Shown: positions 27,771 through 38,200, counted from the first letter of the stretch. The stretch is DNA of 64,000 nucleotides from Gordonia mangrovi (GCF_024734075.1 NZ_CP102850.1:4030001-4094000); one strand, 5' to 3'. The notes: generated by a model from the sequence alone, not told the origin. A program made the numbers and translations.

Positions 27771-28943
27771 GTGAGTGAACAGCGCAGCGCTGCGGATTCG
27801 TCTCGCTGGCAGGGGTTCTCCACCCAGGCCATCCACGCCGGGTACGACCCGGACCCGCAGACCGGGGCGGTCAACGTCCCGATCTACGCCAGTTCCACGT
27901 TCGCACAGGACGGGGTCGGCGGGTTGCGGGACGGATTCGAGTACGCCCGGACCGGCAATCCCACGCGGCGGGTGCTGGAAGCCAACATCGCCGCCCTCGA
28001 ACGCGGCACCTACGGGCGTGGTTTCGCCAGCGGTATGGCGGCGACCGACGCGCTGCTGCGTGCCACGCTGCGGCCCGGTGATCACCTGGTCATCCCGAAT
28101 GACGCCTACGGCGGCACCTTCCGGTTGATCGACAAGGTGTTCAGCCAGTGGGGCATCACCTACTCCGCGGCGCCGGTCACCGACGTCGACGCGGTGCGCG
28201 CGGCGATCACCCCGGCGACCAAACTCGTGTGGATCGAGACGCCCACCAATCCGCTGCTCAATGTCGGCGACATCGAGGCGCTGGCCGCGGTGGCGCACGA
28301 GGCCGACGCGAAACTGGTGGTAGACAACACCTTCGCCTCACCGTATCTGCAACAGCCGCTCGCCCTGGGTGCCGATGTGGTGCTGCATTCGACCACCAAG
28401 TATCTCGGTGGCCACTCCGATGTCGTCGGCGGCGCGTTGGTCACCAACAGCGAGGAACTCGACGAGGCGGTGGCCTTCCTGCAGAACGGTGCGGGTGCGG
28501 TGCCCGGGCCGTTCGACGCCTACCTGACCATGCGCGGCATCAAGACGCTCGCGGTTCGGATGGACCGACACTGCGACAACGCCGAAAAAGTCGTCGACTT
28601 CTTGTCGTCGCATCCGAAGATCGACAGCGTGCTCTACCCGGGTATCGCAACGCATCCAGGACACGATGTGGCCGCCAAACAGATGCGGCGTTTCGGCGGC
28701 ATGGTTTCGGTCCGGCTGACGGGCGGACAGGTTGCGGCGCAGGAGTTCTGCGCACGCACCGAGGTGTTCACCCTCGCCGAGTCGTTGGGTGGGATCGAAT
28801 CGCTCATCGAACACCCGGGAGCGATGACGCATGCGTCGACCGCGGGTTCGCTGTTGGAGGTGCCTGCCGACCTGGTGCGGCTGTCGGTCGGTATCGAGGA
28901 CATCGCCGACCTGCTCGGCGACCTCGAGAACGCGCTGGGGTGA
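27771..28943 (+). CDS. metB: cystathionine gamma-synthase/lyase
   Basis: A 390-residue Cys/Met-metabolism PLP enzyme with PLP lysine Lys210 (STTKYLGGHSD) and the GMAATDALL region. It makes cystathionine from acyl-homoserine and cysteine, or cleaves cystathionine; sequence alone does not separate the two directions, and its place after cbs fits either. GTG start with GAGGAG upstream (from 27758). Confidence 0.93.
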   Translation: MSEQRSAADSSRWQGFSTQAIHAGYDPDPQTGAVNVPIYASSTFAQDGVGGLRDGFEYARTGNPTRRVLEANIAALERGTYGRGFASGMAATDALLRATLRPGDHLVIPNDAYGGTFRLIDKVFSQWGITYSAAPVTDVDAVRAAITPATKLVWIETPTNPLLNVGDIEALAAVAHEADAKLVVDNTFASPYLQQPLALGADVVLHSTTKYLGGHSDVVGGALVTNSEELDEAVAFLQNGAGAVPGPFDAYLTMRGIKTLAVRMDRHCDNAEKVVDFLSSHPKIDSVLYPGIATHPGHDVAAKQMRRFGGMVSVRLTGGQVAAQEFCARTEVFTLAESLGGIESLIEHPGAMTHASTAGSLLEVPADLVRLSVGIEDIADLLGDLENALG

Positions 28944-28959
28944 GGCGAGGGCCGCGGCC

Positions 28960-30156
28960 ATGTTGACCGGTGCCGACGTCGACGACGCGGTGCGCGCGCT
29001 GTCCACGGTGATGCGACGCACGCCGCTGGTCGCCTCGCGGGTGCTGTCCGAACGGATCGGCTGCGACGTCTGGCTCAAGTGCGAGAACCTCCAGCGCACC
29101 GGGTCGTTCAAACCACGCGGGGCCTACTTGAGGATCTCCCGATTGTCGGCGGAGGAACGCGCCCGCGGCGTCGTCGCGGCCAGCGCCGGCAATCACGCAC
29201 AGGGGGTGGCCTGGTCGGCCGCCGAACTCGGTATCCGTGCGCGCGTCTACATGCCGACCGGTGCCGCGCTGCCGAAAATCGCCGCGACCAAGGCCTATGG
29301 AGCCGAGGTCATCCTCGAGGGTTCGACCGTCGACGAGGCACTCGAGTCGGCCCGCCGGTACGCCGACGAGACCGGTGCGATTTTGATCCACCCCTTCGAT
29401 CACCGTGACATCGTGGCCGGTCAGTCCACCGTCGGAGCCGAGATTTTGCAGCAGATGCCCGACGTGGATGCCATCGTCGTGCCGACCGGAGGGGGCGGGC
29501 TGCTCGCGGGGATCGCCTCGGCGGTCAAGGCGCGACGCCCCGAGACCACCGTCATCGGCGTGCAGGCGGCGCAGGCGGCGGCATGGCCGCAGTCGCTGGC
29601 CGCCGGCCACCCACTGGCGTTGGCGGCGATGAACACCATGGCCGACGGCATCGCGGTGGCCCGACCGGGCGACGTGCCGTTCGAGCACATCACCCAACTG
29701 GTCGACTCCATCGTCACCGTCAGCGAGGAATCGCTCAGCACCGCATTGCTGCTGATGCTCGAGCGCGCCAAACTCGTGGTGGAACCGGCCGGCGCCGCGG
29801 GCGTCGCCGCACTGGCCGCCGGGACCCTCGACCTGTCGGGCAAGGTGTGTGTGGTCGTCTCGGGCGGCAACATCGACCCGTTGCTGCTCAGCCACGTGAC
29901 CACCCACGGACTGACCGCTGCCGGACGATTCCTCACGGTCACGGCCACGGTGTCGGATCGGCCCGGTGGTCTGATCGCCCTGCTCGAACTGCTCCGCGAC
30001 CGCGGTGCCAGCGTCGTCGACGTCGTTCACTCCCGCGTCGCCGATGACCTCTACCTCGACGAGGTGCAAGTGACCGTCAGTGTGGAGACCCGCGGCCCCG
30101 AACATCAGCGTGAGGTGAAACGGGCACTGGCCGGCGCGGGTTTCCTGCGGGGGTGA
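28960..30156 (+). CDS. ilvA: threonine ammonia-lyase with ACT domain
   Basis: A 398-residue PLP-dependent threonine deaminase. PLP lysine is Lys51 (GSFKPRGA); phosphate loop GGGGLLAG; a C-terminal ACT-like domain (about 325-398) suggests the short, catabolic/allosteric type. It converts threonine to 2-oxobutyrate, the isoleucine precursor. ATG start at 28960, 16 bases after the metB stop and in a different frame, so it is likely part of the same transcript. Confidence 0.92.
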   Translation: MLTGADVDDAVRALSTVMRRTPLVASRVLSERIGCDVWLKCENLQRTGSFKPRGAYLRISRLSAEERARGVVAASAGNHAQGVAWSAAELGIRARVYMPTGAALPKIAATKAYGAEVILEGSTVDEALESARRYADETGAILIHPFDHRDIVAGQSTVGAEILQQMPDVDAIVVPTGGGGLLAGIASAVKARRPETTVIGVQAAQAAAWPQSLAAGHPLALAAMNTMADGIAVARPGDVPFEHITQLVDSIVTVSEESLSTALLLMLERAKLVVEPAGAAGVAALAAGTLDLSGKVCVVVSGGNIDPLLLSHVTTHGLTAAGRFLTVTATVSDRPGGLIALLELLRDRGASVVDVVHSRVADDLYLDEVQVTVSVETRGPEHQREVKRALAGAGFLRG

Positions 30157-30177
30157 CACCGACCGTCGCCGCGCACT

Positions 30178-30705
30178 TCAGATCTGCGGAGACAGGGTTG
30201 CGAAGTGGCGGATCGTGTCGGTTTCGACGGTCTTGAAGACGGTGGCCGCGGTGGGGCCGGAGAACGCGGTGACCGCCTTCGCAGAACTGGACAGCTCCAG
30301 TGCGAAGGACCAGACGAGGTGGCAGCCGACATCGGCCGGCGAGATCTCGGTGAGTTCGCCGAACCGCTTGAGCCCGGGGGTGGATGCGTTCTCGGCGTAG
30401 AAGGCGTTGCGGTACTCACCGGTGTCGGGGTTCTCGTCCCACACGAAGAAGTGTTCGGACAGTCCGGCGAATCCGGGCCCGAGGGACGCCTTGCGTTTGG
30501 TGCCGACGCCGTAGGGCGGGGGTGAGACGAACTCGATCGATTTGATCGCCCGGCACCAATCCAGGGTGTGCTGCCGGGTCAGTTCGGCCCAGGCACGTTG
30601 AGGACTGACGGGCAGATGCACGTCGATGCGATAGGTGACGGGGGCGGTGTCGAAGAAGTCGAGATCGATGGACTCGAGTGGGTAGCTACGCGCCATGGCA
30701 TTCAT
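30178..30705 (-). CDS. SRPBCC-family protein
   Basis: A 175-residue START/polyketide-cyclase-like protein: an opening strand (VTYRIDVHLPVSPQRAWAEL) typical of the SRPBCC fold and a long C-terminal helix. Such proteins bind hydrophobic ligands; none can be named here. ATG at 30705 with GAGGTG upstream; an ATG 9 bases inside is the alternative. Convergent with ilvA. Confidence 0.75.
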   Translation of the reverse strand: MNAMARSYPLESIDLDFFDTAPVTYRIDVHLPVSPQRAWAELTRQHTLDWCRAIKSIEFVSPPPYGVGTKRKASLGPGFAGLSEHFFVWDENPDTGEYRNAFYAENASTPGLKRFGELTEISPADVGCHLVWSFALELSSSAKAVTAFSGPTAATVFKTVETDTIRHFATLSPQI

Positions 30706-30846
30706 TCATACACGGCACCTCGGAACGTCGTGGGTGCTCGGCCATTCGGGGCGGACATCGGCGTCCGTACCGATCGCGGGCGGCTGTCTGTCCGGATGTC
30801 GCCCGTCACGCTAATCTCTCAGGGTTTACTCTGAGGTATTGCTTAG

Positions 30847-30862
30847 TTGTAGCTAGCAACAA
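30847..30862. promoter_or_regulatory. 16-bp inverted repeat upstream of the PAP2 gene
   Basis: TTGTAGCTAGCAACAA is symmetric at 14 of 16 positions and lies about 35 bases upstream of the PAP2 start. A candidate operator; the regulator is unknown. Confidence 0.35.
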
Positions 30863-30897
30863 CCGCTGTTGGTCGAACGTTCACCGATGGGGAGGCC

Positions 30898-31776
30898 ATG
30901 ACCACAACGGCGCAGGAAGACGTGACCACAGAACGGTCGGTACCGGCCGGCCTGTGGTTTCGCATATATCCGTCGCTGGCCCGGACCCGGGGCTTTTTTG
31001 CGCAACCACGATGGTGGATCGAGGTCGCGCTGGTCTGGGTGATCTACCAGACGTACTCATTTGTCCGGAACCTCGGCGGCAAGGACGTCGCACCCGCCTT
31101 CGCCAACGGCACCGCCATCGAGGACCTCGAAGAGCGCCTCTACATCGCCATCGAACAACCCATCAATCAGTGGGTCAACGAGAACCGGTGGATCGCCGAC
31201 ATCAGTGCGTTGCACTATCACACGCTGCACTGGTGGGTCACCATCGGCGTCGCGGTCTGGCTGTACTGGACGAATCGACCCGGCTACCGGAGAGCATCGC
31301 TGGTCCTCGCCATGACCACGCTGATCGCACTGGCCGGGTTCTACCTGATTCCGACGGCGCCCCCGCGGATGTACGACGGCTATCACGACGTGATGGCCCA
31401 GACGGCGACCTGGGGATGGTGGGAGACGTCGGGATCGCCCGGACCGGAGTCGATGACCAATCAGTTCGCGGCGATGCCATCGCTGCACTGCGGGTGGGCC
31501 ATCTGGGCCGGTCTGATGATCGTGCTCTACGCGCGGCGCAGCTGGGTGCGGGTCCTCGGTGCGGTGTACCCGTTCACCACATTCTTCGTCGTGGTGGGGA
31601 CCGCGAACCACTACATCCTCGACATCGTCGCCATCGCCGCGGTCATCGCGGTCGCGATGGTGATCATCTACCTGCCGTGGCGTCAGGCGGCCGGCGCGGC
31701 GCCGCCCCTGCCGGCCCCGTCGATCGAGCCGGCCCCGTCAATTGCTGCGGTACCGCCGGGCAGATCCGACGCGTAG
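30898..31776 (+). CDS. PAP2/AUR1-like membrane protein
   Basis: A 292-residue protein with six membrane segments of the PAP2 superfamily, closest in pattern to the inositol-phosphorylceramide synthase (AUR1-like) branch: AMPSLHCGWA and, 70 residues on, TANHYILD carry the two catalytic His residues. It probably transfers or removes a phosphate group on a lipid on the outer face of the membrane. ATG preceded by GGGGAGG. The last about 30 residues are Pro/Ala-rich and overlap the end of a gene on the other strand. Confidence 0.85.
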   Translation: MTTTAQEDVTTERSVPAGLWFRIYPSLARTRGFFAQPRWWIEVALVWVIYQTYSFVRNLGGKDVAPAFANGTAIEDLEERLYIAIEQPINQWVNENRWIADISALHYHTLHWWVTIGVAVWLYWTNRPGYRRASLVLAMTTLIALAGFYLIPTAPPRMYDGYHDVMAQTATWGWWETSGSPGPESMTNQFAAMPSLHCGWAIWAGLMIVLYARRSWVRVLGAVYPFTTFFVVVGTANHYILDIVAIAAVIAVAMVIIYLPWRQAAGAAPPLPAPSIEPAPSIAAVPPGRSDA

Positions 31777-32039
31777 CGGATCACCGCACCCACCGGACCC
31801 AGGCGGCGTTCGGTCGCGACGATCGCCTCGGCGAGCTGATCCGGGTCGTCGACGTCGGCCACGAGCGCGACCGTGTGGCCGTTGTTGCCGAGCATGAACG
31901 GCACCACCGCCGAGTAGTGGCCGCTGACCACGCCGAACGGGATGTCGTGTGCGAACAGGGTGCGAGCATGGTCTCTGACGGCGGGATCGTCGTCGACGAC
32001 GACCAGTGCGACATGGGGACTGCGTGTGTTCTTCCTCAT
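31683..32039 (-). CDS. short Rossmann-like hypothetical protein
   Basis: A 118-residue protein. Residues about 55-90 (VALVADVDDPDQLAEAIVAT, then RRLGPVGAVIRYAS) look like the middle of a short-chain dehydrogenase, but the N-terminal Gly-rich NAD motif and the Tyr-x3-Lys are absent. ATG at 32039. The Gly/Ala-rich C-terminus overlaps the end of the PAP2 gene by 94 bases on the opposite strand. It may be a small regulatory relative or a fragment. Confidence 0.5.
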   Translation of the reverse strand: MRKNTRSPHVALVVVDDDPAVRDHARTLFAHDIPFGVVSGHYSAVVPFMLGNNGHTVALVADVDDPDQLAEAIVATERRLGPVGAVIRYASDLPGGTAAIDGAGSIDGAGRGGAAPAA

Positions 32040-32164
32040 GATCCAAGGATGATGCCGCGGGTTGGGGACCATCTTGGGCGTTGCTGTGGGGACGCTGTGG
32101 ATGCCTCGGCGGCCTGTGGATCGTTTCGCGGCGCCTGTGTCGATGACGGCTAGCTTTCCGGTTC

Positions 32165-32740
32165 ATGGGACGTAACCGGACACCAACACCGCAGTGGGCA
32201 CCACAGGACGTCCCCCGGCTCTGGGCGACCTTCGACCTGTTCAGGCTCGACGTGACCGACGTCGGTGTGGACGGTGTGCTGTGGTGGGGATATGCCGACG
32301 ATGAACCGGACGAGGAGGACGGTGGAGCCTGCGACCGTGGCGAGTTGCGGGCCGATGCATTGATCCTGCACGTCCTGACCCGGATTCGCCCGTCCGAACG
32401 GGTCGACTTTCTGAGTCCGTGGCGGTCATCGACGTTGGCCGATGCCGCGCGGGTCGTCGTGCCGCTCACGCGCGATCTGAAGGTGACGCAAGCCGATGAC
32501 ATCGAGCCGGTTATCACGGTGCTGCAGACTCGGCACAGCAGTCGAAAGAAGCCGGCTCCGGTTGAATCAGGTCGCCATCCCGAAGAACAAGTACGAGTAT
32601 GTGAAGCCTGGTTGGCCGGAACTGCCCGGAATGACGTCGGTGTCCGTGCTGGCCGCATGACCGGGGTGGACGGGTGCGGCGCGCGATGCTCCGGATGGTT
32701 CGAATTCTGGTCTATAACTGGTCTGTTAACAGGTCTATGA
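32165..32740 (+). CDS. doubtful hypothetical ORF
   Basis: A 191-codon frame with no recognisable family. The first about 115 codons have GC-rich third positions like real genes; after that codon use becomes random, and the end runs into the antitoxin promoter and start. No ribosome site is seen at the ATG. Either a real gene with a frameshifted end, or chance. The 32040-32736 stretch has no better candidate. Confidence 0.3.
   Translation: MGRNRTPTPQWAPQDVPRLWATFDLFRLDVTDVGVDGVLWWGYADDEPDEEDGGACDRGELRADALILHVLTRIRPSERVDFLSPWRSSTLADAARVVVPLTRDLKVTQADDIEPVITVLQTRHSSRKKPAPVESGRHPEEQVRVCEAWLAGTARNDVGVRAGRMTGVDGCGARCSGWFEFWSITGLLTGL
32723..32732. promoter_or_regulatory. palindrome in the relBE promoter
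   Basis: CTGTTAACAG, a perfect 10-base palindrome 7 bases before the antitoxin ATG. A TATAAC element lies just upstream (32713-32718). Antitoxin-toxin complexes usually bind such sites to repress their own operon. Confidence 0.45.
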
Positions 32741-33015
32741 TGGGCGACGTGCGTATTCTTCCGCTGTCGGTCGCCAAGGCCAAGCTCAGTGAGCTGGTGG
32801 ACGAGGTGATGCGTACGCATGAACACGTCACCGTGACGCGTAATGGATCAGCGGCGGTCGTCCTGGTCAGCGCCGACGAGTGGGACGCCGTGCAGGAAAC
32901 CCTCTACTGGCAGAGTCGGCCCGGGCTGGCAGACGATATCCGTGAGGCGCGCGAGGCGCTTGCTGATGAGTCGACCCTCGACGAAGCTGCGGTTCGTGCT
33001 CGATACGCGCGCTGA
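32740..33015 (+). CDS. relB: RelB/Phd-type antitoxin
   Basis: A 91-residue antitoxin: N-terminal DNA-binding part (LPLSVAKAKLSELVDEVM) typical of Phd/YefM, and a charged C-terminal tail that should wrap the toxin. Two adjacent ATGs (32737, 32740) and a GTG at 32749 are possible starts. The stop overlaps the toxin start by one base (TGATG), the classic coupled layout. Neutralises the RelE-type toxin and represses the operon. Confidence 0.85.
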   Translation: MGDVRILPLSVAKAKLSELVDEVMRTHEHVTVTRNGSAAVVLVSADEWDAVQETLYWQSRPGLADDIREAREALADESTLDEAAVRARYAR

Positions 33016-33278
33016 TGATGTACCGCGTGCAGCTCGCGCCGAGCGCTGTGCGATCGCTCGACAGACTCTCACCACGTTACGTTCACGCTGTGATCGATTT
33101 CATCTACGGTCCACTCGCGCAGAATCCGCGGCGTGTCGGCAAACCGCTCGGCGGCAATTTGCTGGGCTTCTACTCGGCTCGTCGGGGCGCATACCGGGTG
33201 ATCTATGAATTGCCCGATGATGCAACGGTTCTGGTGATCCGGGTGGATCATCGAGCCCATGTCTACCGGCAGCGGTAG
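33015..33278 (+). CDS. relE: RelE/ParE-type toxin
   Basis: An 87-residue RelE-fold protein: YRVQLAPSAVRSLDRL start, YSARRGAYRVIYEL core strand and C-terminal VIRVDHRAHVYR, the pattern of RelE mRNA interferases that cut mRNA in the ribosome. The gene is coupled to the antitoxin and lies next to the defence locus, where toxin-antitoxin pairs are common. Confidence 0.87.
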   Translation: MMYRVQLAPSAVRSLDRLSPRYVHAVIDFIYGPLAQNPRRVGKPLGGNLLGFYSARRGAYRVIYELPDDATVLVIRVDHRAHVYRQR

Positions 33279-33357
33279 GTGAGGGCGGCGCATCGTGAAT
33301 TGGTCCAGCGTCGCAGGTGTGTCCGAGTTGACCGAGCACCAGCGACGAGGGCAGCTG

Positions 33358-35202
33358 TCAGTTGGTTCGGAAGTTGGGTAGGTGGGGTCCGATGTAACCG
33401 ACGTAGATCTTGCCGGTGCCGGTTGCGTCGTTGTAGTAGTGCATCCGCGGGCTGATGCTCCCGAATTTGGCGATCTTAACGTGCGCACCCATGAAGAGCG
33501 TGCCGCCGGCGTCGACCGCCACCGGTACGGGAAAGGTCCTGGCCTTTCCGTATTGCTTGTGGTTTTCGGTGGCACCCGTCTCGTCCCTGGCGTGGCTGTT
33601 CGGCGGGATCGACACGCACCCTGGAGGCGTCTGGATGATGTAGTCGTCCACGCTTCCCGTGAACTCGGAGGATGTCCGCACACGGCAATAGTCGTTCAGG
33701 GCGCGCAGCGCATTCCATGTCTTTCTGGCCCACGAGTCGAGAGGGTTCTTTTCGTCGAGCTCAAGCGCATACTTCTCCTGACCGGTGAATTCGACAAAGA
33801 CCAGCTCGTCGAGACGCTCAAGAAGTTCCTGAAAGCTACCCGGCGGCATGTCGAGTGAATTCTCGGGCGGTTGCCAGTCGGCCTGGTCTCGCCCCACGCG
33901 CGCGAGCTCGCCGCGAAGGTGACGGAGCTCGCGGTTCGCCGTGTCGAGGTCACTGAGCGCTTCAGCGAGGTCGATGAGGCCATCATCCACGGTGCGTGTC
34001 AGTTCGGTGTTCTGGTCTTCAAGTGCACTGCGCTCGGACTCGATCGTCTGAATACGAGATCGAACGAGGCGAACGCTGTCCTGTTGTCGAAGGGCCTCGG
34101 AGGCGAGCTGCCCGAGGCGGCTGACAGCTTCTGTGGTCACCTCTGCGGTGCCGATAACAGATCGCACCACTGTGCGAAGGGTGTCGAGGATTCCGCTGGA
34201 TGCGCGGTCTGGTGCAGGGCCTGCGGTGTCGACCGGGGGAGTGTCGATGAGCGGTGGCTCGGCAACCTCTCGCGGCGTTTCACTGGACGCCTGCGGGACC
34301 TGTGTCGTGACCACGACTCGGTCGACGATGGTCTCGTCCAACAATTCGCGCAGCCTGCGGTCTATTCGGATGAGCTCCGAAGGCAGAGCAAAGGTTGTCG
34401 AATGTCTGCACGCTGACCGGCCCAGCAGATCTCGCAACCGGTACTGGGAGTCATCGATGATGCGCGCTGTCGTCAGCATGCGGTGTCGAGTGGAGTCGCG
34501 CGGATCGTTCAGTTCCGGATGCGGCAGGTATGTCCGAATCGACCATGGCCGAAGCCGATGAGACTCTGGCAGGCGTGAGTTGAGCGCGAGCGTCGTCTCC
34601 GCATCGAGCGCATACGCGCTCGCGATGCCGCGGGTCCGCGACAGCAACTTGGCGACGAAGTCGGCCCACTCCGGAAGTGGGACGGTGACGTTGTCGTCTG
34701 CCCCGGCCAGAAACAGGTATCCACGACGTTGCGGGTCGAGTAATGCGTCGTACAGGTAGTCGACATCATCGATGTGTGCGCGAAAGGGCTCAGCAGTGAG
34801 ACGATGACGGCCATCCAGACCGTCAGCGACCTCGAGGATGTTGCTCACCAGCCGCGGAACACTCGCGTCAGCACCGGAAGGTCTGAGAACGTCTGTCCAT
34901 ACCCAGCCGTCGTCGTTGCGGTCCACCAAGGTGGTCAACTGGGTGATCCACACACCGTGGCCTTCGTCTTGGTGAAAGCGCCACCGCTCGATTGTGCTGC
35001 CGTCCTGGCGGTCATCTCGGACGAGTGAGGCTGTTACGCCTGGTGCAACCTCGGCAACGCCGGGGCCACTGAGCTTGTCGGCATCCCAGTTCTTGCGTGG
35101 ATTCTTGCACCATGCGTAGAGCTGCTGGTGGACCTTGGTTGTGATGTCCGAGTCGTTCTCGACCCGGAACAACGATCGACACCCGAGTTCTGTCCCCGCC
35201 AC
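33358..35202 (-). CDS. coiled-coil protein of unknown function in the defence locus
   Basis: A 614-residue protein that I do not recognise as a named family. Residues 1-300 look globular; about 340-440 is a long heptad-rich coiled coil (VSRLGQLASEALRQQDSVRL and on); the C-terminal about 150 residues form a second domain ending in GKIYVGYIGPHLPN. No nuclease, ATPase or membrane motif is visible. GTG start at 35202, 3 bases after the ATPase stop, with GGAG inside that gene's end, so it is translationally coupled. It is the last gene of the defence operon; sensor, adaptor or effector are all possible. Confidence 0.8.
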   Translation of the reverse strand: MAGTELGCRSLFRVENDSDITTKVHQQLYAWCKNPRKNWDADKLSGPGVAEVAPGVTASLVRDDRQDGSTIERWRFHQDEGHGVWITQLTTLVDRNDDGWVWTDVLRPSGADASVPRLVSNILEVADGLDGRHRLTAEPFRAHIDDVDYLYDALLDPQRRGYLFLAGADDNVTVPLPEWADFVAKLLSRTRGIASAYALDAETTLALNSRLPESHRLRPWSIRTYLPHPELNDPRDSTRHRMLTTARIIDDSQYRLRDLLGRSACRHSTTFALPSELIRIDRRLRELLDETIVDRVVVTTQVPQASSETPREVAEPPLIDTPPVDTAGPAPDRASSGILDTLRTVVRSVIGTAEVTTEAVSRLGQLASEALRQQDSVRLVRSRIQTIESERSALEDQNTELTRTVDDGLIDLAEALSDLDTANRELRHLRGELARVGRDQADWQPPENSLDMPPGSFQELLERLDELVFVEFTGQEKYALELDEKNPLDSWARKTWNALRALNDYCRVRTSSEFTGSVDDYIIQTPPGCVSIPPNSHARDETGATENHKQYGKARTFPVPVAVDAGGTLFMGAHVKIAKFGSISPRMHYYNDATGTGKIYVGYIGPHLPNFRTN

Positions 35203-35205
35203 AAA

Positions 35206-38200
35206 TCACTCCATTTCGAACCCTGACTGCTCGAACCCAAGGGTGTTCGAGTTCTCGCGAACCGTCCGTTGCACCGCGTCGTCGAAGCCCTCCGGCGACG
35301 CGGCATCGATCTCGATCCGTACTTCGACAGTTGTACCCGGCGCCCCCGACAAGAACTGCAGAATCTCCTGTTGGATAGTCGAAAAATCTCGGGCCGGAAA
35401 GTCCCCGTCGAGGGTCGTCGATGCCCAGAAGCGGGTCGCTCGAGGTGTCTGTCTCGTCGCGCTGGAGTCTTCCGAATCGGTGTCAGTCCGCCGGGTGTCG
35501 TCGTTCGCGCTGGCCTCACCACCATCGTTGTCGGAGGTTTCGGCGACCTCGGCGACCTCTCGATCGCGTTGTGCTTGGGCTATATCCGGCTTGACGACAA
35601 GGACTGTGTCCGAGAGCTGCGGCGTCGCGGAGTCGGTCGGAAGGTGGAGGTCGACGTACTTCTGCTCGGTCTCGTCCCAGGCGTAGGCGAATGCGAAGCC
35701 TTCGGCTTGCCAAGCCATGTCGTTGTAGACCGTGAGAAGGCCCTCGACGAGCGCGTCTCGGTTCCGGAGTCGAGCAAGGTAGGGGTAGGTGGCATAGAAG
35801 CCGTGGAGTTCGCCGACGCTGATATGCCCTGGCCGCCATGCCGACTCCAGTGGGCCCGTGAGATCCATGCTCAGCAATCGAGATGAACGTGTCGTCGACA
35901 GCAGGTTGCTGTCGGCAAGCTTCTTCCCGGTTCGTGCGATCAGGTCATCTGTGGTGCCGCCTGCGTTGACGGCACCCAGTGAGTATGTCGCCTGATCGAC
36001 CGGTTGCTCCGGCAGGATTGCCCAGATGAAGGTGTCGAGGAGTCGGTCGGCAACCACTGCATCGGCCTTGTTCATGCGCGACTCGGACTGTCGGGTTTGC
36101 TGACCGCCGAGGCCAAGAGAATCGGCGTTCGTGTGCACGTATCGCCAAGCGAGGAACTCGCGGACCGCCTCTTCGAGTTCCCGGGCTCGTTTGTCGTCGG
36201 CAGCAAGCACGACCAGGGAATTCTTATATGAGCGGTTTCCCGCGCCGCGATGTTCGAGGACGTCCGCCGCCCAGGACATTGCTGATGAACTCGTCGACTT
36301 GTTCACGTGCGTGACCTCGGGGGACGCGATGACGAGTCGGGTCGACGGTTCATCTGGTATGTCGGCTGAGTTCGATGGGCACACGTGGATGCCGACAAAG
36401 CTGGTGTCGCGGGATGCGCGTCGGGCAGCGTCGAGCCGAGCCTCGACCTCTGCCCATACATCAGCCTTGGGGAGTCCCGCGGCATGATCTCGGGCGGCAC
36501 GGGTGGTGTTGGCGTGGGTGTCGTACCAATAGCGCGCGGCATCGGTGTAGAGGTAGGTCGCCTTGTTTGCCAGATGGTCGAGCGCCGAGTGGAAGTTGCC
36601 AGGGACGTCGCCGGGGATTGCGGTGCCGAGAAAGATCCTTGGCTTGTCGACTCCCTTGTGCGCAGTGTGCAGACTCGGTGTCGCTGCGATGAAGATCGAG
36701 CGTGCGAGCCGTTGGGTGACGCTGCGCTTGCCGAAGAGATCGTGGTCGTTGTCCAGGTTGTAGGGCACCGAGTGGTCACCGGCGACATCGCTGGTCAGGA
36801 TCGGTCGCCAGTTGTCGTCGAGGTACTGGCTGATCTCGGTGACCACCGAATCCTTCTCGAGCGGGACGGAACCCGGCATGATCAAGGGTGCAGGGTTCGC
36901 GCTGCGCCAGAGCGTGCCGACGATTTTGTTCATCATCCGGAGCACACCGCGTGTGCGCTGGAAGCGATCGAGGGTCGACCAATCCTCGTAGAGCCGATCG
37001 AACAGTTCCGGGTGAATCGGATATGACCGCCGGATGCGGTCTACGTAGGCAGGTTCGAGCGCCTCGCTGGGGAACTCGGTGGCATGCTTGCGGTAATACT
37101 CGACCAGCGTCTTGGCGATTGAGCTGATCTTAGCCAGCGTCTCCCCGTCGGGAGCGGTGAAGATGCGCCGGCGGACGATCTCGAAGCTCTCTTGCGGGTT
37201 GGCCGGCAGCCAGTGATCGGCGGTGCGGCCGACGATTGATTTGAGTCTCTCCAGTGCGGCTCGCCCATGTTCGCCGCCGACTTCTTCGTCGTTGATGTCA
37301 TCGGCATCGGTGCGGTTGTCATACGACGCCGGAATCGAGATGACGACCTGCACGCCCGCGGTGGCCTTGGCGGCTTCGGTCAGTGTCTGCGCGAACGTGA
37401 ACTGCGTGTCGAAGTCACCGGCTACCACATTTGCCGCGGGGTTCACGAGTTGGCGAGCATAGGCCACCCACTCGTCGATCAAGATGACAGCGGGCGAGTA
37501 GAGCTCGAACAGCTCACGAAGTGAGGCGCCGGGGTTGGTCCCGGCGCGGTCCGCCTCGGCGACGATCTCGTAAGCGTCCTGGCCGCCGAGCTGCCACGCG
37601 AGTTCACCCCACATGGTCCGGATGCCGGGGCGGCCGTCGTCGGTGTTGATCCGCGCCGGCTCCATCTGATTGCCGACGATCGCGACGCGCCTTACGCCCT
37701 GAGGCACGCTGTCGAGCGGAGCCGCCAATGCAGCGACGTCGTCGGGGTATGCGGTGCTGGGCCGGCCCGACGCCAGATGCCATAGGGCGAGCATCGAGTG
37801 CGTCTTGCCGCCACCGAAGTTGGTCTGCAGGTTGACGACCGGGGAAGCGTTGAGGTCGCCGGTCAGCCGCCGGACGTTCCGCTCGATGAGGTCGCGCAGC
37901 CCTTGAGTGAGGTAGGTGCGCTCGAAGAACTGCACCGGGTCGGAGTATTCGCCCGCCTCCTTGCCCTGCGCCACCGTGTACAGGTCGGCGGCGAACTCGG
38001 CGGCGTTGAAGTTGTCGCTCGCGACGTCCGGGTGGGGGCTCAGAATCTCGCGCCACGCCGGAAGGTTGTCGGCCCCCACAGACGCGAGATCAAGCTTGCG
38101 GGCGGCCTGGGTGTCCTCTCGTTCCGACGCCACGCGACGCAGGTCCAGCCGCAGCCTGCGGACCTCGTCAGCCTCCTTCGGTGCACCGATCGCCTTGAGG

